A DNA stretch of 64,000 bases from CAVSQX01 sp963730225 (GCA_963730225.1 CAVSQX010000001.1:1240001-1304000); one strand, 5' to 3'. Shown: positions 32,969 through 43,097, counted from the first letter of the stretch. Numbers and translations: made by a program. The notes: generated by a model from the sequence alone, not told the origin.

Positions 32969-33694
32969 TCAGTGCAGTGCCGTGAAAAACCGATCCCACC
33001 GCGGCAGCCAATGGTGGTTCAAATCCAGCGAGGCGATCACCGCCACCGCGCGTCCGACGATTTCGTTGCGGTCCACAAATCCGATGAACCGGGAATCGCG
33101 GCTGTTGTCGCGGTCGTCGCCCAACATGAAATATTTCCCCGGCGGAACCACCACCGGCCCATACCAGCGCGGGGCCGAAACAATCACCGGCGTATCCATC
33201 ACCGCATGGGGATGCTCGCTTCCCGGCTCGGTTTCGGTGGCGAAACTGTGCGGGAATTTTCCGAACGGCCCAAGCTCCTCCGGCGTCACCGGCGGCGTCG
33301 GCTGATAACTGGCCGCGACGCCGTTCACATACAACCGATTCGCCCGCAGCTCGATGCTGTCGCCGGGAATTCCGATGACGCGCTTCACCAAACGATCGTG
33401 ATCTTTCTCCGGCGAATAAAATACCACCACATCGCCGCGCTGCGGATTGGCCCAGGTGGCCAGATGCTCGGTGGTGAAGGGGATTTTCAGATCGTACGCC
33501 AGCTTGTTCACGAAGATGCGATCGCCTTCGAGGATCGTCGGCATCATCGAGCCGGTGGGCACGTCGTTCCAATCGGCGATGGCCGAGCGGAGAGCGGCCA
33601 GAACGACAAAAATAAAAACGAAGCTGCGAACATTCCGCCAAATCTGCCTACCCCGGCTTGGCGGCCGTAATGGTGTGCTGCTTAACTCTTCCAT
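32969..33694 (-). CDS. lepB: Signal peptidase I
   Basis: The 241-residue protease has one N-terminal membrane anchor ('FVFIFVVLAALRSAIADW'), catalytic Ser in 'VPTGSMMPTI', catalytic Lys in 'RLVKRVIGIPGDSIEL' and the box E motif 'GDDRDNSRDSRFIG'. It cleaves signal peptides of exported proteins at the outer face of the cytoplasmic membrane. The insert between boxes D and E (about 50 residues) is Pro/Glu-rich, as in other Gram-negative-type enzymes. It lies just downstream of the GNAT gene. Confidence 0.94.
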   Translation of the reverse strand: MEELSSTPLRPPSRGRQIWRNVRSFVFIFVVLAALRSAIADWNDVPTGSMMPTILEGDRIFVNKLAYDLKIPFTTEHLATWANPQRGDVVVFYSPEKDHDRLVKRVIGIPGDSIELRANRLYVNGVAASYQPTPPVTPEELGPFGKFPHSFATETEPGSEHPHAVMDTPVIVSAPRWYGPVVVPPGKYFMLGDDRDNSRDSRFIGFVDRNEIVGRAVAVIASLDLNHHWLPRWDRFFTALH

Positions 33695-33701
33695 GATTCA
33701 A

Positions 33702-34536
33702 TCAACAATAAGGCATTCGCAGCGGCGAGGGCGGCCAACTGTACACGTTGAACTGGCAATACGCCTTGAAACCGAGCCGGCCGCACAATTCAATTCCGCC
33801 CTGCGGAGCGGGCATCACGGCCAGCTTCGCGCCGGCCTTGGCGGCATCGTCCAAAGCCCGATGGGCGGTGGCCGATGCGATGCCGCGGCCGCTGAAACCG
33901 CGCTGCGTCGTTAGCCAGTATATGCCGACCGTTTCGCCGTTCAAGAAAGACATCGCGCGAAACCGGTTGCTCGTCGAGATATCCGATGTAGTAACGGCAG
34001 CGCGGATCGCCGCCGGCGTTGTCGGGGGTGAAAATGCCAGAAGCGCCGTCGAATCCATTTTGGCTTTGAGCTTCGGCCGACAGCCCCGCCCAGGTTTTCA
34101 TTCCGGCGTCGTCGGAGGCCGTGCCGATTCGCAAACCGTCGGGTGTGGCGACCGGCTGGGGCCCATTTCGCAAATCCATCGCCATGCCGGTCCAGGTTTC
34201 GCCCGAGCCAAAGCCATGCGCGTGCAGCGTCTGCGCCAGCGAGAGCGGCCAACTGCTCGGCCCAAGCACCCACGAAACCGAAGCGTCCCATTGCTTGAAA
34301 TACGCCAGGATTTCCTGCACGCGATCTTCCGCCGATTCATCGGTGAACCGCGCCCGCAGCACCCGGCTCAGCGACGGAAATCCCGTGTAAACCCATGTCA
34401 CGTCCTGGCCGCGGTAAACCACGCCGTCTTCGGTGCGGCCCATCACGGCCGAGGAATCGACCAGATTCGTCTCGATCGCCTCAATCACGGCTTGCGGCGA
34501 CAAGTCGGCTATCGCTTCGGGCATAATTTGAGTCAT
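33702..34536 (-). CDS. GNAT-family N-acetyltransferase, one frame break
   Basis: From ATG 34536 the first frame reads through two-domain GNAT-like sequence up to 'YYIGYLDEQPVSR'. The next frame then supplies the acetyl-CoA-binding core 'LTTQRGFSGRGIASATAHRAL' and the tail ending at 33702. One extra base in the AAA run at 33960-33962 (plus strand) explains the break; repaired length is about 277 residues. The Q/RxxGxG/A pyrophosphate loop is 'QRGFSGRGIA'. Substrate unknown. It precedes lepB by 7 bp. Confidence 0.76.
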
Positions 34537-34605
34537 TTTCGCTTCGCTCCCATCCAGTGAAATGTGCCAAGGAAGCATACCGCGAAAATGGGGCGACGCA
34601 ATCAA

Positions 34606-34684
34606 ATATTGCCGATTGCCGATTGCCAATTGCCGATTGAAATACCGCCCATAATCGGCAATCCGCGATCCGCAATCGGCAATG
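34606..34684. repeat. Palindromic GATTGCC/GGCAATC word repeat after valS
   Basis: Left half iterates ATTGCCG/ATTGCCA (34608-34640), right half iterates its complement (ATCGGCAATCCGCGATCCGC, 34653-34684). The whole can fold into a long imperfect hairpin directly downstream of the valS stop, so it may serve as its terminator. The left half is nearly identical to 27564-27597. Confidence 0.75.
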
Positions 34685-34686
34685 CC

Positions 34687-37669
34687 CTACATCCCCTTCT
34701 CACACCCCAATTTAACCATCTCCGCCTCCGCGGCCGCCAGTTCGTCGCGGGTTTGCTGCACCAGATGCGGCGGGGCTTTGCTGGCGTAGGATGGATTGGC
34801 TAGCCTTCCACGCAACGCCTCCGCCCGCTGTCGCAAGGCCGCACATTGTTTGGCCTGCGAATCACTTTCCGCCGGCAGAGCCGCTAAGCCTTCGACGAAA
34901 ATATCGCATCGCCCCGCCGACACGCGCACGGCCTCGCCGCCGGACTGGGTTTGCCGCACGATCGTGCAGGGGGAGAGCGATTCGATGAGCGGGCGATTCT
35001 CATCGATCTCCCGGTCGCTCGGCTCGATCCGCACATTCACGCTCTTCTTCGCATCCACTTTCGCTTCATTCCGCACATTGCGAATGGCGACGATGATTTC
35101 CTGCAACCGCGAAAACGCCCGCTCGGCCTCGTCGTCAACATTCCCCGCCTTGGGCCAGACGGCGCGAATCAGCAGCGGGCTGGGCGGACAATCCAAAATC
35201 CCCGGTAAACCCCGGCTCGGAAAGGTTTCGTTCAGTTGCCACCAGATCGTTTCGGTGATGAACGGAATCATCGGGTGCATCAGCCGCAGCGCCCCATCGA
35301 GCACGGCCGCCAGCACCGCTTTGGATTTCCCGGCCCCCGAGGTTTTCAGCGTGGGCTTGATCGCTTCGACATACCAATCGCAAAAATCCCGCCAGAAAAA
35401 GTCGTAGCAGATTTTGGCGTATTGATCGAATCGATAGATCGCCAGAGCTGCGTTGGCTTCGTCGATGGCGCGGTTGAATCTGGATGTGATCCAGCGGTCG
35501 GGGAGGGAGAGAAGCACAGAGACACCGAGACACAGAGATGAATCGTTTTTTTCTTCTCCGTGCCTCTGTGTCTCTGTGGTTAAATTCTGGTGCGAAGAAA
35601 GAGCAAACCGCGTCGCGTTCCACAGCTTGTTGCAGAAATTTCGGCCGACATCGAAGCGGTCGCTGGTATTGCGGCCCTGCGAATCCTTCTTCACCGGCAG
35701 CCGAACGTCCTGCGTTTCGGTGGCCATGCTGGTGAGCGTGAACCGCAGGGCATCGGCTCCGTGGGTTTCGATGATGTCGACGGGATCGACGCCGTTGCCC
35801 TTGGATTTGGACATGCGCTCGCCTTTGCCGTCGAGGATCGTCGGATTAATGGCGACGTGGAGGAATGGAATTCCCAACCGCTTCCCCTCCATTAGCCCCG
35901 GGCTTCGCCCGGGTCCAGCCGCGGCAGAGCCGGGGGCTAACGGAAAGGAATCGACGGTTGCCGATTGCCCCATGTTATACATCCCCATCATCACCATTCG
36001 CGCCACCCAGAGCGTGATGATGTCGCGGCCGGTCAGCAGGACGCTGGTCGGATACCATTTCTCCAAATCCGCTGTTTGCTCCGGCCAGCCGAGCGTGCTG
36101 TGCGGCCAGAGGGCGCTGCTGAACCAGGTGTCGAGGACGTCGGGGTCTTGGACGAAGCCGCTCTCCAGACCTTCAGGATTCTGAGTCCCGGTCCCACGGC
36201 GTCACGCCACGGCAAGATCTAACGCCGTCATCTTCGGACGTCACGATATTGGCAAGACGATTGTTTATCACATTGCTCAATGCGCAATCTCGACTGGCCA
36301 ATGACGTTCAGATTCTTGAAAAGTGCAATTGAGTTTGTGTACACGTATTCTCGCTGAACGCTATGCTTCCGTGTCCACACCGGAATCCGATGCCCCCACC
36401 AAAGCTGCCGCGAAATCGGCCAATCTCGCTTCTCGCCGAGCCAACTCAAATACTGCTGCGCATGCCGCTCGGGAAAAAACTTGATGATCCCCTCGCGCAC
36501 CACTTCCAGCGCCGGCTCCGCCAGCGGAGCCATGTGCACAAACCATTGATCGCTCAAATACGGCTCGACCGGCGTCTTGCTGCGGTCGCTGTGCCCCACC
36601 TGCGTCTCATACGGCTCTTCCTTCTCCAGCAATCCCGCGGCAACCAAATCCTGCACAACCTTTTCCCGTGCCGCATCGCGCTTCATCCCCGCATATGCGG
36701 GACCGGCGTTCTCGTTCAGCGTGCCGTTGGGATTGAGAATATTCAGAATCTCGATCTTCCCCGCCTGCCGCTGCCAGACGGCGTAGTCATTCGGATCGTG
36801 CGCCGGCGTCACCTTCACCACGCCGGAGCCGAATTTCGGATCGACGAGAATATCATCGGCGATGATCGGAATTTTCCGTCCCGTCAACGGCAACTCGACG
36901 AATTTCCCGATCGCCCAGTTCCACCGCGGGTCCTGCGAATGCACGGCGACGGCGGTGTCGCCAAGCAGCGTCTCCGGACGAGTCGTCGCCACCGTCACGA
37001 ATTTCGCTCGGGGCCGCGGATGTACATCCGCGGCTTCATCGAGAATCCGATATTTGATATGCCACAAACTCGTCTTCACCGTCTCGTGATAAATCTCGTC
37101 ATCCGAGATCGACGTCTGCAAATGAACATCCCAGTTCACCAGCCGCTTGCCGCGGTAGATCAGCCCGTCCTTGAATAGCTTGAAGAATGTTTCGCGCACC
37201 GCCGCCGCGCATTGCTCATCCAGCGTGAAATGAGTGCGCGACCAGTCGCACGAGCAACCGAGCCGTTTGAGCTGCTCGAGAATCCGATCGCCGAACTGCT
37301 GCTTCCATTTCCAGATTCGCTCGACCAATCCCTCCCGGCCGACATCGTGGCGGGTTTTGTTCTCCTGCTCCTTGAGTTGCTTCTCCACCACCGCCTGCGT
37401 GGCGATGCCCGGCGTGATCGATGCCGGGAACCCACAGCGTGTTGAACCCGCGCCATGCGGTGCTGGCGAATCAGAATGTCCTGTAGCGTGTCGTTGATGG
37501 CGTGGCCCAGATGCAGCGCGCCGGTGACATTCGGCGGTGGAATGACGATGCAGTACGGCTCGCCGGGGTTGGAGGGATCGGCCTCGAAGCACTTTTGCTC
37601 CATCCACACGCGATACGCCTCGGCCTCGACAGCGGAGGGGGAGTAGGCTTTGGAGAGCTCGGCGGCCAT
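34687..37669 (-). CDS. valS: Valyl-tRNA synthetase with four frame breaks and two in-frame repeat insertions
   Basis: The class I synthetase charges tRNA-Val. It has the HIGH motif in 'PPPNVTGALHLGHAIND', the editing domain ('VTVATTRPETLLGDTAVAVH'), 'WWGHRIPVW', 'DPDVLDTWFSSALWP', the KMSKS motif in 'GERMSKSKGNGVDP', an anticodon-binding domain and a C-terminal coiled coil. The frame changes near 37450, 37409, 36265 and 36176; each is explained by one extra base, three of them in short homopolymers. An intact enzyme of about 990 residues is therefore likely in the organism. Two loops contain palindromic repeat DNA translated in frame (35892-35940 near KMSKS, 35515-35579 before 'LPDRWI'). Confidence 0.85.
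35515..35579. repeat. CACAGAG palindromic element inserted in frame within valS
   Basis: Left arm CACAGAGACACCGAGACACA (35515-35534, continuing to 35537) and right arm CCGTGCCTCTGTGTCTCTGTGG cut at 35558-35579 are inverted versions of one word family separated by a T-rich loop. The unit is translated without stop as a loop containing 'TTETQRHGEEK' and 'LCLGVSVLLS' in valyl-tRNA synthetase. Confidence 0.85.
35892..35940. repeat. TTAGCCC...GGGCTAA palindromic element inserted in frame within valS
   Basis: This 49-bp GC-rich imperfect palindrome starts TTAGCCCCGGGCTTCGCCCG and ends GAGCCGGGGGCTAA. It is translated as 'LAPGSAAAGPGRSPGLM' in a loop shortly before the KMSKS motif of valyl-tRNA synthetase. 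Another word-like fragment (GTTGCCGATTGCC, about 35956-35968) lies next to it. Confidence 0.82.
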
Positions 37670-37699
37670 GGGTGTTTTCTATCGGCGGCGGGGGGACAT

Positions 37700-37814
37700 G
37701 ACAAGGTGACAAGGTGGCAAGGTGACAAGGTGAAAATGCATTTGATCACCTTGTCACCTTGCCACCTTGTCACCTTGTCACCTTGTCACCTTGTCACCCT
37801 GTCACCTTGTCATC
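37700..37814. repeat. ACAAGGTG/CACCTTGT word repeat between valS and cdsA
   Basis: Four forward GACAAGGTG-type units (37700-37732) are followed by eight complementary CACCTTGTC-type units (37746-37812), forming a long palindrome between the divergent starts of valS and cdsA. Frames through it give Pro/Cys/His/Leu-rich pseudo-peptides, which are not genuine coding sequence. Confidence 0.9.
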
Positions 37815-37890
37815 CTCCCATCCCCACCGTCCTCGAATTCCGCGACGGTTGCCGATACAACGATTGCCGTCGCTGCGCGGGTTCTTCGCA

Positions 37891-38781
37891 ATGGAACAAT
37901 CACTGAAAAATCGACTCACCTTCGGCACGCTGATGCTACTGGGGCTCTTTGCGCTCTTGTGGCTCGACGATGCCGCTCAGCGCTGGACCGGCATCGCCGG
38001 GTTGGGGTTGCTGGTGCTGCTGTTGATCATTCTGCCGGTGGCCACGGTCGAGTTGGCGAAGTTGTTCACCGCCGAGCGGGTGCGGCCGTATCGGGTGCTG
38101 TCGGCGGTGGGATCGGGATTGCTGATTCTGCATGCTTTTGCGACGCAGTTTGCTTTGTTCAAACCGATCGCGGCGTCGACGCTGGCGTTCATCATCGTGT
38201 TCGTGATGATCGCGGCGGCGGTGCGGAAAGCGTGGGATCGGCAAAGCGAGGAGGCGATCCATCGGATGGCCGGGACGCTGCTCTCGACGCTGTATCTGGG
38301 GGGACTGGGATGGTTCATTCTGGCGCTGCGCGTGAAGCAATCCGATCCGCGGCATCCGCATCAGTTCAACGGGAGCACGCTGATCATTCTGATGATTCTG
38401 CTGGTGGTAAAGTCGACGGATATCGGCGCGTATTTCGGCGGCCGGGCGATCGGACGGCACAAGTTGATTCCGTGGCTGAGTCCGGGGAAAACGTGGGAGG
38501 GATTATTCTGCGGGCTGCTCACGGCGGCGGCGGTTGGGGCGGTGTGCGCCGACTGGATACATTCGCCGACGTATAACCTGGACTGGTGGAAGGGCGTTAT
38601 TTTTGGCATCGTGATCGGCGGGGTTGGGCAGATGGGAGATTTGCTGGAGAGTTTGATGAAGCGCGATGCGGAAGTGAAAGACAGCGGGCGGCTGGTGCCG
38701 GGGTTTGGGGGGATTCTGGATATTATCGACAGCCCGCTGCTGGCGGCGCCGTTTGCGTATTTGTTGTTCAGTCTATTCTGA
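37891..38781 (+). CDS. cdsA: Phosphatidate cytidylyltransferase
   Basis: The 296-residue membrane enzyme makes CDP-diacylglycerol from phosphatidate and CTP. It has about eight hydrophobic helices and the family's C-terminal region 'KSTDIGAYFGGRAIGRHKLIPWLSPGKTWEG' (in parts), 'DLLESLMKRDAEVKDSG' and 'PGFGGILDIIDS'. The PROSITE-type signature normally has HGG and DR at the end; here they read FGG and DI, a variation to note. Start ATG 37891 gives a normal length; frames extending into the upstream repeat are artefacts. Confidence 0.9.
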   Translation: MEQSLKNRLTFGTLMLLGLFALLWLDDAAQRWTGIAGLGLLVLLLIILPVATVELAKLFTAERVRPYRVLSAVGSGLLILHAFATQFALFKPIAASTLAFIIVFVMIAAAVRKAWDRQSEEAIHRMAGTLLSTLYLGGLGWFILALRVKQSDPRHPHQFNGSTLIILMILLVVKSTDIGAYFGGRAIGRHKLIPWLSPGKTWEGLFCGLLTAAAVGAVCADWIHSPTYNLDWWKGVIFGIVIGGVGQMGDLLESLMKRDAEVKDSGRLVPGFGGILDIIDSPLLAAPFAYLLFSLF

Positions 38782-38787
38782 TGGGCG

Positions 38788-39234
38788 TCAATAGTCGTGA
38801 CTGGCGGTGTGGGTGTCCTCCGTCTTGGCGGTCGTCCAATCGACGAAACGCGCTTTTACGGTTGACCCGCTGGGCGGAATCCATCCATAGTAGACGACGT
38901 ATCCAGATTCCCCATTCGCCTCGCTCGGCACCGGGTCGGGCGTCAGAAGTGCCGTCAGGGTTTGGGAGAGCTTTCCATCGGGGCCGATCAGGTCGATATC
39001 CATCCGTCCTGAAATCTCCCCGATGGCGGCGGCCTTGCGGTGGACTCGTCCGCGAACGGTCATCACCCCGCCAGCAAAGACGACGTTGGGCAGTTGCACC
39101 TCCAGCGAGTCGGTATCCTGTGCCTGTACCGCCAGCCCCTGAGGGGGAGGCTGGCCATTGGGCACCTCGCTTGAGCCGGCGCATCCACCCAAGGCCAATG
39201 CAACTATCAGCCATGATTTGTGCCATAAACCCAT
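38788..39234 (-). CDS. Predicted lipoprotein of unknown function
   Basis: From ATG 39234 the 148-residue product starts with a lipoprotein signal ('LIVALALGGCAGS', Cys about residue 18), then a beta-rich domain of about 120 residues containing 'VVFAGGVMTVRGRVHRKAAA'. No family was recognised. It is divergent from phoH with a 167-bp intergenic region and convergent with cdsA (6 bp between stops). Confidence 0.72.
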   Translation of the reverse strand: MGLWHKSWLIVALALGGCAGSSEVPNGQPPPQGLAVQAQDTDSLEVQLPNVVFAGGVMTVRGRVHRKAAAIGEISGRMDIDLIGPDGKLSQTLTALLTPDPVPSEANGESGYVVYYGWIPPSGSTVKARFVDWTTAKTEDTHTASHDY

Positions 39235-39401
39235 AATCAAGTTCCATTTACGTGAATGAACGGACGGCCCTGGTGCTTTGTCTGAGCGTCACTCAGGAAT
39301 TATTCTCGACATTTATCACCCAAGAGGGCAAAATTCTCGCTGGCGGTTGATAGTTGATGCGCCGCTAAGCGGGTTGTCCCGAGAATTTACGCTGTTTCAC
39401 C

Positions 39402-40337
39402 GTGAACCTGAACATTTCGCTTGAACAACCGAGCAAGAAGCTGGCCTTGTTTGGCTCGGCCGACCGTCACCTTCGTCTGATCCGCGATACATTTGGCGTG
39501 CAAGTGGTCAGCCGAAATGACCAGCTGCGAATTTCCGGCGAGGGCCAGCAGGTAAGCAAGGCCGCCAAGGTTCTGGATCAGATGCAGCGTAAACTCAGGC
39601 GGCAGGATTGGTTAACGATGGATGACGTGGGCCGGGCGATCGGGGCGGCGGTCGAGACGGACAAGCAGGACCGGGAAGATCAAATCGAGGTTTTCAACAA
39701 AGCCAATCCGGTTCGGGCCAAAACTGAAGGGCAAAAAGGATATGTGCGGGCCATTTTCGGGAATGATCTGACGATTTGTACCGGCCCGGCCGGAACCGGC
39801 AAAACCTATCTTGCGGTAGCTGCGGCAACGAATTTGCTTAAAAGAGGGCAGGTTAAGCGGATTGTGCTGGCCCGACCGGCGGTTGAGGCGGGGGAAAGGC
39901 TGGGTTTCCTGCCGGGCGACCTTCAGGCGAAAGTGAATCCGTACCTGCGGCCCTTGTTCGACGCCTTGGGTGATATGATGGACTTCGAGCAGGTGAAGCG
40001 GTTTATGGTCAACGATGTCATCGAAGTCATTCCCCTGGCATTCATGCGCGGGCGAACGCTCAACGACAGCGTGATCATTTTGGACGAGGCGCAAAACACG
40101 ACCATCGCTCAGATGCTGATGTTCTTGACCCGGCTGGGTCACGATTCGAAGATGATCGTCACCGGCGACCCGAGCCAGGTGGATTTGCCCGAAGGAACGC
40201 CCAGTGGATTAATCGACGCGCTGGCCAAGCTTAGAGGGATCGAAGGGGTGGGGGCGGTTACGCTGGAACGGGCTGACATCGTGCGGCATCGGCTGGTGCA
40301 GAACATTGTCGATGCGTACGAGGTTCAGCGGCAGTAG
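39402..40337 (+). CDS. phoH: PhoH-family ATPase
   Basis: The 311-residue protein has an N-terminal KH-like part (about 10-70) and a PhoH P-loop domain: Walker A 'CTGPAGTGKTYLAV', 'LARPAVEAGERLGFLPGD', Walker B 'SVIILDEAQNTT', and 'VTGDPSQVDLP'. GTG 39402 is the start, since MNLNISLEQ follows directly. The order phoH - 7TM-HD protein - ybeY is a conserved bacterial cluster linked to RNA metabolism and ribosome quality control; spacing to the next gene is 7 bp. Confidence 0.92.
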   Translation: MNLNISLEQPSKKLALFGSADRHLRLIRDTFGVQVVSRNDQLRISGEGQQVSKAAKVLDQMQRKLRRQDWLTMDDVGRAIGAAVETDKQDREDQIEVFNKANPVRAKTEGQKGYVRAIFGNDLTICTGPAGTGKTYLAVAAATNLLKRGQVKRIVLARPAVEAGERLGFLPGDLQAKVNPYLRPLFDALGDMMDFEQVKRFMVNDVIEVIPLAFMRGRTLNDSVIILDEAQNTTIAQMLMFLTRLGHDSKMIVTGDPSQVDLPEGTPSGLIDALAKLRGIEGVGAVTLERADIVRHRLVQNIVDAYEVQRQ

Positions 40338-40344
40338 GAATTGC

Positions 40345-42618
40345 ATGTTCACGAACCGAAAATCATCGGCCCGACGGGCGGCAATTCGTGGGAATCGGCC
40401 GGATTCCACCTCCGTATGGTGGGAGGAGTTCAAAGCCAGCGGAGCGGCGTTTTCGATGGCGATCGCCGCGGTGTTCTATTGTTTAGCTTTGGGGATTCTG
40501 TTGTTGCGTCAGCAGGTGCTGCCGTATCGACCGGGTCAAACCGTCGCGTACGACATCATCAGCCGCGCCGATTTTTCATTTCAGGACAAATCGCTTCAGG
40601 AGGAGAAGCAACTGGAGGCGCGCGACCGCACGCCACGGGTTTATCAGTCGAACAGCGACAAAATCCGGGGTGATTCGTGGCAGCCGTTGCAGGATCTGTT
40701 GCTGTCGCTGCCGGACAAGGTGGCGGGCGTGACGGTTCAGCAGCTTCCGTCTCCGTTGCGGGATATTCTGGACGGGGGCTCGGTGGCTGCGCTTCAGCGC
40801 GATCAGGATTCGGCGTTGCGGGGCCGATACAACGCTTCGGTAAACACGTATGTGAGCGATCTGCGCCGGCAGGATTGGGTGATTCTGCCGGCGGCAGATC
40901 GGGAGTTGGAGGAGCACTCGCGATCGTCGATCACCCTGCTGCCGGGAAACGTTCGCCAGGATTTGCAGACGACGTTTCCGTATCCCGCCAACGAGGAGCT
41001 CAAGTCGCGGATCAACGGGCTGGTGGTGGAAGATTTTCACCTGGAATTACAGCCGAAGATGCTGGCCCTGACGCTGGCGAATCTGGCACCGACGCACATT
41101 TACGATGCCGACGCCACCGTGGAGGCGCAGAATAATTCCGCCGACAATGTTCCGTCATCGGCATCGGAAATTCACTTCCGCAAGAATGAGCCGATCGTGC
41201 ACAAGGGCGTGCTGGATTTGCGCGACTGGCAACTGATGCGGGCGGAGAATCAGGCATTTATTGCGACACTGGGGGGCGCGGAATGGAAATCGAAAGCGGG
41301 GGTGGCGATCGTGACGTTGCTGCTGACGATCGCGCTGGCAATGTACGTGGCGCATTTTCAGCCGCGCGTGATTCGCAATCATGCCCGTGGGATCGCCATC
41401 GCGGCGTTGCTGCTGTCCATGTTGCTGCTGGCGCAGTTGGCGGGAATCGGCAGCGGGCCGGTTTATCTGCTGGCGATCGCGCCAACGCTGCTGGTGGGGA
41501 TGATTCTGACCATCGCCTACGACGCGCGCTTTGCGATCGGGCTGACGTCGATGCACGGACTGCTGGTGACGATCGGGCTGGATCAGCGGGTGGGGTTTTT
41601 GCTGATCATTTGGGTCGGCGCTATCACGGCGTGTTTCATGCTGGGGGATATCCGCTCGCGCAGCAAACTGATTGAAGTGGGTGGAATTTCCGCGATCGCC
41701 ATGATGCTGGCCACGGCGGCGTGGGGCGCGATTACGCTGGATCCGTGGGCGTACATCGCCGACAACTGCTTGTACGCCGGCGCGGCGGGGCTGACGGTTG
41801 GATTCGTGGTGCTGGGGATTCTTCCGTTTATCGAAAAGGCATTTCGCATCACGACCACGATGACCCTGCTGGAGCTGGCCGACGCCAGCCAGCCACTGCT
41901 TCGGCGGTTGGCGGTTGAAGCGCCCGGCACCTACAACCACAGTCTCCAGGTCGCTACCCTGGCCGAGGCCGCCGCCGAAGCGATCGATGCCAACGCCCTG
42001 CTTTGCCGGGTCGGCAGCTATTACCATGACATCGGCAAGATCAACAAGCCCGACTATTTCGTGGAGAATCAGGGGCCCGGGCAGGAGAACCGGCACTTGA
42101 ATTTGAGCCCGAGCGTTTCGTTCCTGATCATCAAGGGGCACGTCGCCGACGGCGTGGAGATGGCCCGCGAGTACAATCTTCCCCACAGTCTGCTGGCGTT
42201 CATCCAGCAGCATCACGGCACGACGCTGGTGGAATATTTCTATCACGCGGCCTGCCACCAGCACGACGAATCGGGCGAGCAAGCAAACGTATGCGATACG
42301 GAATTCCGCTATCCAGGTCCGCGGCCACGGGCGCGAGAATCGGGAATTGTCATGCTGGCCGATTGCGTCGAGAGCGCCGCTCGTGCCATGTCCGAACCAA
42401 CGGCGGCGAGAATCGAGACCCTGGTGCACGAGCTGGTCATGAAGCGCCTGCTGGATGGCCAGCTCGACGAATGCGAATTGACGATGAGCCAGGTCAGCAA
42501 AGTCGAGAAATCGCTGGCCAAGATGCTGCTGAGCATCTACCACGGGCGCATCGCCTATCCCTCGACCAGCGCTACGCAGACTTCGCCGGCGGCTTCGGCG
42601 GCCACGCGCACCGCATGA
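40345..42618 (+). CDS. 7TM-HD family membrane phosphohydrolase (PgpH-like)
   Basis: The 757-residue protein has an extracytoplasmic 7TMR-HDED sensor (about 70-310) after an N-terminal helix, seven transmembrane helices (about 320-520) and a cytoplasmic HD domain ('GTYNHSLQVATLAEAAAE', 'SYYHDIGKINKPDYF', 'QQHHGTTLVEYF'). Members such as PgpH hydrolyse c-di-AMP, and that activity is a reasonable inference here because the HD metal ligands are intact. It overlaps ybeY by ATGA. Start ATG 40345 is taken; about 13 codons further up are open but non-conserved. Confidence 0.9.
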   Translation: MFTNRKSSARRAAIRGNRPDSTSVWWEEFKASGAAFSMAIAAVFYCLALGILLLRQQVLPYRPGQTVAYDIISRADFSFQDKSLQEEKQLEARDRTPRVYQSNSDKIRGDSWQPLQDLLLSLPDKVAGVTVQQLPSPLRDILDGGSVAALQRDQDSALRGRYNASVNTYVSDLRRQDWVILPAADRELEEHSRSSITLLPGNVRQDLQTTFPYPANEELKSRINGLVVEDFHLELQPKMLALTLANLAPTHIYDADATVEAQNNSADNVPSSASEIHFRKNEPIVHKGVLDLRDWQLMRAENQAFIATLGGAEWKSKAGVAIVTLLLTIALAMYVAHFQPRVIRNHARGIAIAALLLSMLLLAQLAGIGSGPVYLLAIAPTLLVGMILTIAYDARFAIGLTSMHGLLVTIGLDQRVGFLLIIWVGAITACFMLGDIRSRSKLIEVGGISAIAMMLATAAWGAITLDPWAYIADNCLYAGAAGLTVGFVVLGILPFIEKAFRITTTMTLLELADASQPLLRRLAVEAPGTYNHSLQVATLAEAAAEAIDANALLCRVGSYYHDIGKINKPDYFVENQGPGQENRHLNLSPSVSFLIIKGHVADGVEMAREYNLPHSLLAFIQQHHGTTLVEYFYHAACHQHDESGEQANVCDTEFRYPGPRPRARESGIVMLADCVESAARAMSEPTAARIETLVHELVMKRLLDGQLDECELTMSQVSKVEKSLAKMLLSIYHGRIAYPSTSATQTSPAASAATRTA

Positions 42619-43097
42619 CTCGCCTGAATCTTTCGCTGCGAGCCCGGACGGGCAAAGCCTATGTCGCCCAACTGCGCCGGCAGGTGATTTCCGTCCACTC
42701 CCATCTCGACTCGCCGCTGACGGAGCTATCCATCGCGCTGCTGGACGATGGGCAAATGAGCCTGTTACACCGGCGATATCTGAAAATCCCGGGCCCCACC
42801 GATGTGCTGACCTTCCCGCTGGAGAGCGATTCCGCCGGTAGAATTGTGAGCGGCGAGATTGCCATCGGCGTTGCGCAGGCGAGGCGATCGGCGGCGGAGC
42901 GCGATGTTTCCGTCAGGCATGAATTGCTTTTGTACGCCGTTCACGGCATGTTGCACTTGCACGGATTCGACGATAAAAACGCCCGTGATTTCCGACGCAT
43001 GCACGCAGCCGAAGACGCCATTCTCACCCAACTGGGGATCGGCCCAATTTTCCATCGCCCCTTGACCCGCGGCCGCCGTTCCAAGCGAGGCCGCTGA
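42615..43097 (+). CDS. ybeY: YbeY endoribonuclease, variant third metal ligand
   Basis: The 160-residue rRNA-maturation nuclease has 'TDVLTFPLE', 'GEIAIGVAQARR' and the zinc motif region 'LLYAVHGMLHLHGFDDKN'. In most YbeY the motif is H-x3-H-x5-H; the third His is Asp here ('GFDD'). Asp can ligate metal, so activity may persist. The start overlaps the upstream stop (ATGA) and the end overlaps the next gene (TGATG), showing a tightly coupled operon. The C-terminus ends in a basic tail. Confidence 0.92.
   Translation: MTRLNLSLRARTGKAYVAQLRRQVISVHSHLDSPLTELSIALLDDGQMSLLHRRYLKIPGPTDVLTFPLESDSAGRIVSGEIAIGVAQARRSAAERDVSVRHELLLYAVHGMLHLHGFDDKNARDFRRMHAAEDAILTQLGIGPIFHRPLTRGRRSKRGR

Noticed and set aside
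34687..37669. valS as a true pseudogene or two separate genes
   Set aside because: All catalytic motifs are present and each break is repaired by removing one base, three of them in short homopolymers; sequence error is the simpler explanation for an essential gene.
37759..37890. N-terminal extension of cdsA rich in CHLVTLSPCH
   Set aside because: It is the translated ACAAGGTG/CACCTTGT repeat; the family alignment starts at ATG 37891.
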